NCBI GenBank assembly: GCA_026874595.1
Contig: CM049312.1
Span: 27,705,956 to 27,769,955, forward strand
Direction: 5' to 3'
Source of the DNA: Sipunculus nudus
Taxonomy: Eukaryota > Annelida > Sipuncula > Golfingiida > Sipunculidae
DNA: 64,000 nucleotides
Part shown: one piece after another, positions 62,601 to 64,000 of the stretch
How positions within the stretch are numbered: the first letter of the stretch is position 1
Layout of the letters: the number at the start of each line of letters is the position of its first letter
The notes under the pieces: generated by a model
Database searches by the model: none
The model's input: the letters and a program-made list of their open reading frames with translations, nothing else
Told to the model about the DNA's origin: nothing
Program-made: the position numbers and the translations under genes

Positions 62601-64000
62601 AAGTACTCGACATAGAATCAGTAAGGTCACTTTATCATCACTAAGTACCAGACTAAGAAACAGTAAGGTCACTTTATCATCACTAAGTACCCGACTAAAA
62701 GTATCCGATTAAGAAACAGTAAGGTCACTTTATCATCACTAAGTACTCGACTAAGGAGCAGTAAGGTCACTTTACCATCACTAAGTACCCGACTAAAAAC
62801 AGAAAGGTCATTTTAACATCACTAAGTACCCGACTATAAGTATCCGACTAAGAAACAGTAAGGTCACTTTATCATCACTAAGTACCCGACTAAGAAACAG
62901 TAAGGTCATTTTATCATCAGTAAGTATCCGAATAAGAAACAGTAAGGTCACTTTATCATCACTAAGTACTCGACTAAGAAAGAGTAAGGTCACTTTATCA
63001 TAACTAAGTACCCGACTAAGAAACAGTAAAGTCGCTTAACATCATTAAGTACCCTACTAAGAAAGAGCAAGGTCATTTTATCATCACTAAGTATTCGACT
63101 AAGAAACAGTAAGGTCATTTTATCATCACTTAATACTCGACTAAGAAACAGTAAGGACACTTTATTATCACTAAGTATCCGACTTAGAAACAGTAAGGTC
63201 ACTTTATCATCACTAAGTATCCGACTAAGAAATAGTTAGGTCATTTTATCATCACTAAGTAGCCGACTAAGAAATAGTAAGGTCACTTTATCATCACTAA
63301 GTATCCGACTAAGACACAGTACGGTCATTTTATCATCACTAAGTATCCGACTAAGAATCAATAATGTCACTCTATCATCACTAATTACCCGACTATAAGT
63401 GTCCGACTAAGAAACAGTTAGGTCACTTTATCATCACTAATTACCCGACTAAGAAACAGTAAGGTCACTTTACCATCACTAAGTATCCGACTAAGAAACA
63501 GTAAGGTCATTTTAACATCACTAAATACTCGATTAAGAAAGAGTAAGGTCACTTTATCATCACTAAGTATACGACTAAGGAGCAGTAAGGTCACTTTACC
63601 ATCACTTAGTACCCGACTAAGAACAGTAAGGTCATTTTAACATCACTAAATACTCGAATAAGAAAGAGTAAGGTTACTTTATCATCACTAAGTATCCGAC
63701 TAAGAAACAGTAAGGTCACTTTATCATCACTAAGTACTCGACTAAGAAAGAGTAAGGTCACTTTATCATCACTAAGTACCCGACAAAGAAACAGTAAGAT
63801 CACTTTATCATCACAAAGTCCCCGACTAAGAAAGAGTTAGGTCACTTAATCATTACCAAGTACTCGACTTAGAAACAGTAAGGTCACTTTATCATCACTA
63901 AGTATCCGACTAAGAAACAGTAAGTTCACTTTATTATCACTAAGTACTCGACTTAGAATCAGTAAGGTCACTTTATCATCACTAAGTACTCGACTTAGAA
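53641..64000. repeat. Largest higher-order block, copy 2 (incomplete at window end)
   Basis: Matches copy 1 over at least 10,360 bp with very few substitutions that I could find. These include 53654 A against 42037 T, 57231 T against 45614 C, 58146 T against 46529 C, and 60395 G against 48778 A. The copy is still matching at the window end (64000 corresponds to 52383). Confidence 0.9.

Larger units (their letters stand above)
21747..64000 (+). repeat. 42-bp minisatellite array filling GH1 intron 6 (>42.2 kb)
   Basis: The whole interval is tandem copies of one 42-bp unit, about 1,000 of them, continuing past the window end. Key words in unit order are CTAAGTATCCGAC (or GTACCCGAC, GTACTCGAC), TAAGAAACAG, TAAGGTCACTTT and ATCATCA. 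TAAG occurs three times per unit with spacings 12, 10 and 20 bp. Frequent variants are TCATTTTATC, TTTACCATC, TTTATTATC, AATTTACCATC, TAGTCG-like forms, and shortened units of 22 and 14 bp. No transposon, exon or unrelated spacer is visible inside. The first unit (21748-21789) is in exact register with the splice donor. Confidence 0.98.

Noticed and set aside
21674-63803. Dozens of minus-strand open frames of 60-251 codons encoding MTLLFLSRVLSDDK-like 14-residue repeats
   Set aside because: They follow from a stop-free frame in a 42-bp unit. They are interrupted wherever 14- or 22-bp units occur, start wherever a C-to-T change makes ATG, and have no splice or promoter context. They lie in an intron of a plus-strand gene.
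21747-64000. CRISPR-like array
   Set aside because: Units are contiguous 42-bp tandem repeats with no unique spacers, in a eukaryotic intron.

Overview
This is eukaryotic, A+T-rich, intron-containing DNA. It has short coding exons with GT-AG junctions, abundant (TA)n, (CA)n and (TTA)n microsatellites, tRNA-derived SINE-like repeats and LTR/DNA-transposon debris. A secreted glycoside hydrolase family 1 (GH1) protein of the animal lactase/myrosinase-like type points to a metazoan. A marine invertebrate, possibly a mollusc or another lophotrochozoan, is my best guess, but the sequence does not settle the species.

Layout. (1) Positions 1-489 hold what looks like the last two coding exons of an unrecognised plus-strand gene, with a poly(A) signal at 559. 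(2) Positions 565-4580 are intergenic: an LTR-like fragment, a 27/36-bp minisatellite and simple repeats. (3) Positions 4918-21746 carry six exons of a plus-strand GH1 gene, encoding 367 codons plus 2 nt. They include the signal peptide, the N-terminal GH1 signature and the acid/base glutamate (TFNEP, E190). The exon(s) with the catalytic nucleophile (ITENG region) must lie beyond the window. Intron 2 (12.1 kb) and intron 3 (2.2 kb) hold repeats: a tRNA-derived SINE, a 0.6-kb tandem duplication interrupted by a probable solo LTR, a pair of 157-bp tRNA-like repeats and a possible piggyBac remnant. (4) From 21747 to the end at 64000, intron 6 is one uninterrupted minisatellite with a 42-bp unit, about 1,000 units, with no transposon seen inside.

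The most unusual feature is the array and its junction with the gene. Its first unit is the 5' splice site itself: exon 6 ends CAC, then comes GTAAGTATCC, and array units read CACTAAGTATCC. The array therefore begins within about 3 nt of the exon/intron boundary, in register with it. Each unit carries three TAAG words resembling 5' splice sites, a GATA-type word (TGATAA on the minus strand) and an AAGGTCA nuclear-receptor half-site. The array has grown by nested kilobase-scale duplications; the largest has an 11,617-bp period and nearly identical copies.

The many minus-strand open frames across the array (14-residue period, VTLLFLSRVLSDDK-like) follow from 42 being a multiple of three and should not be annotated as genes.
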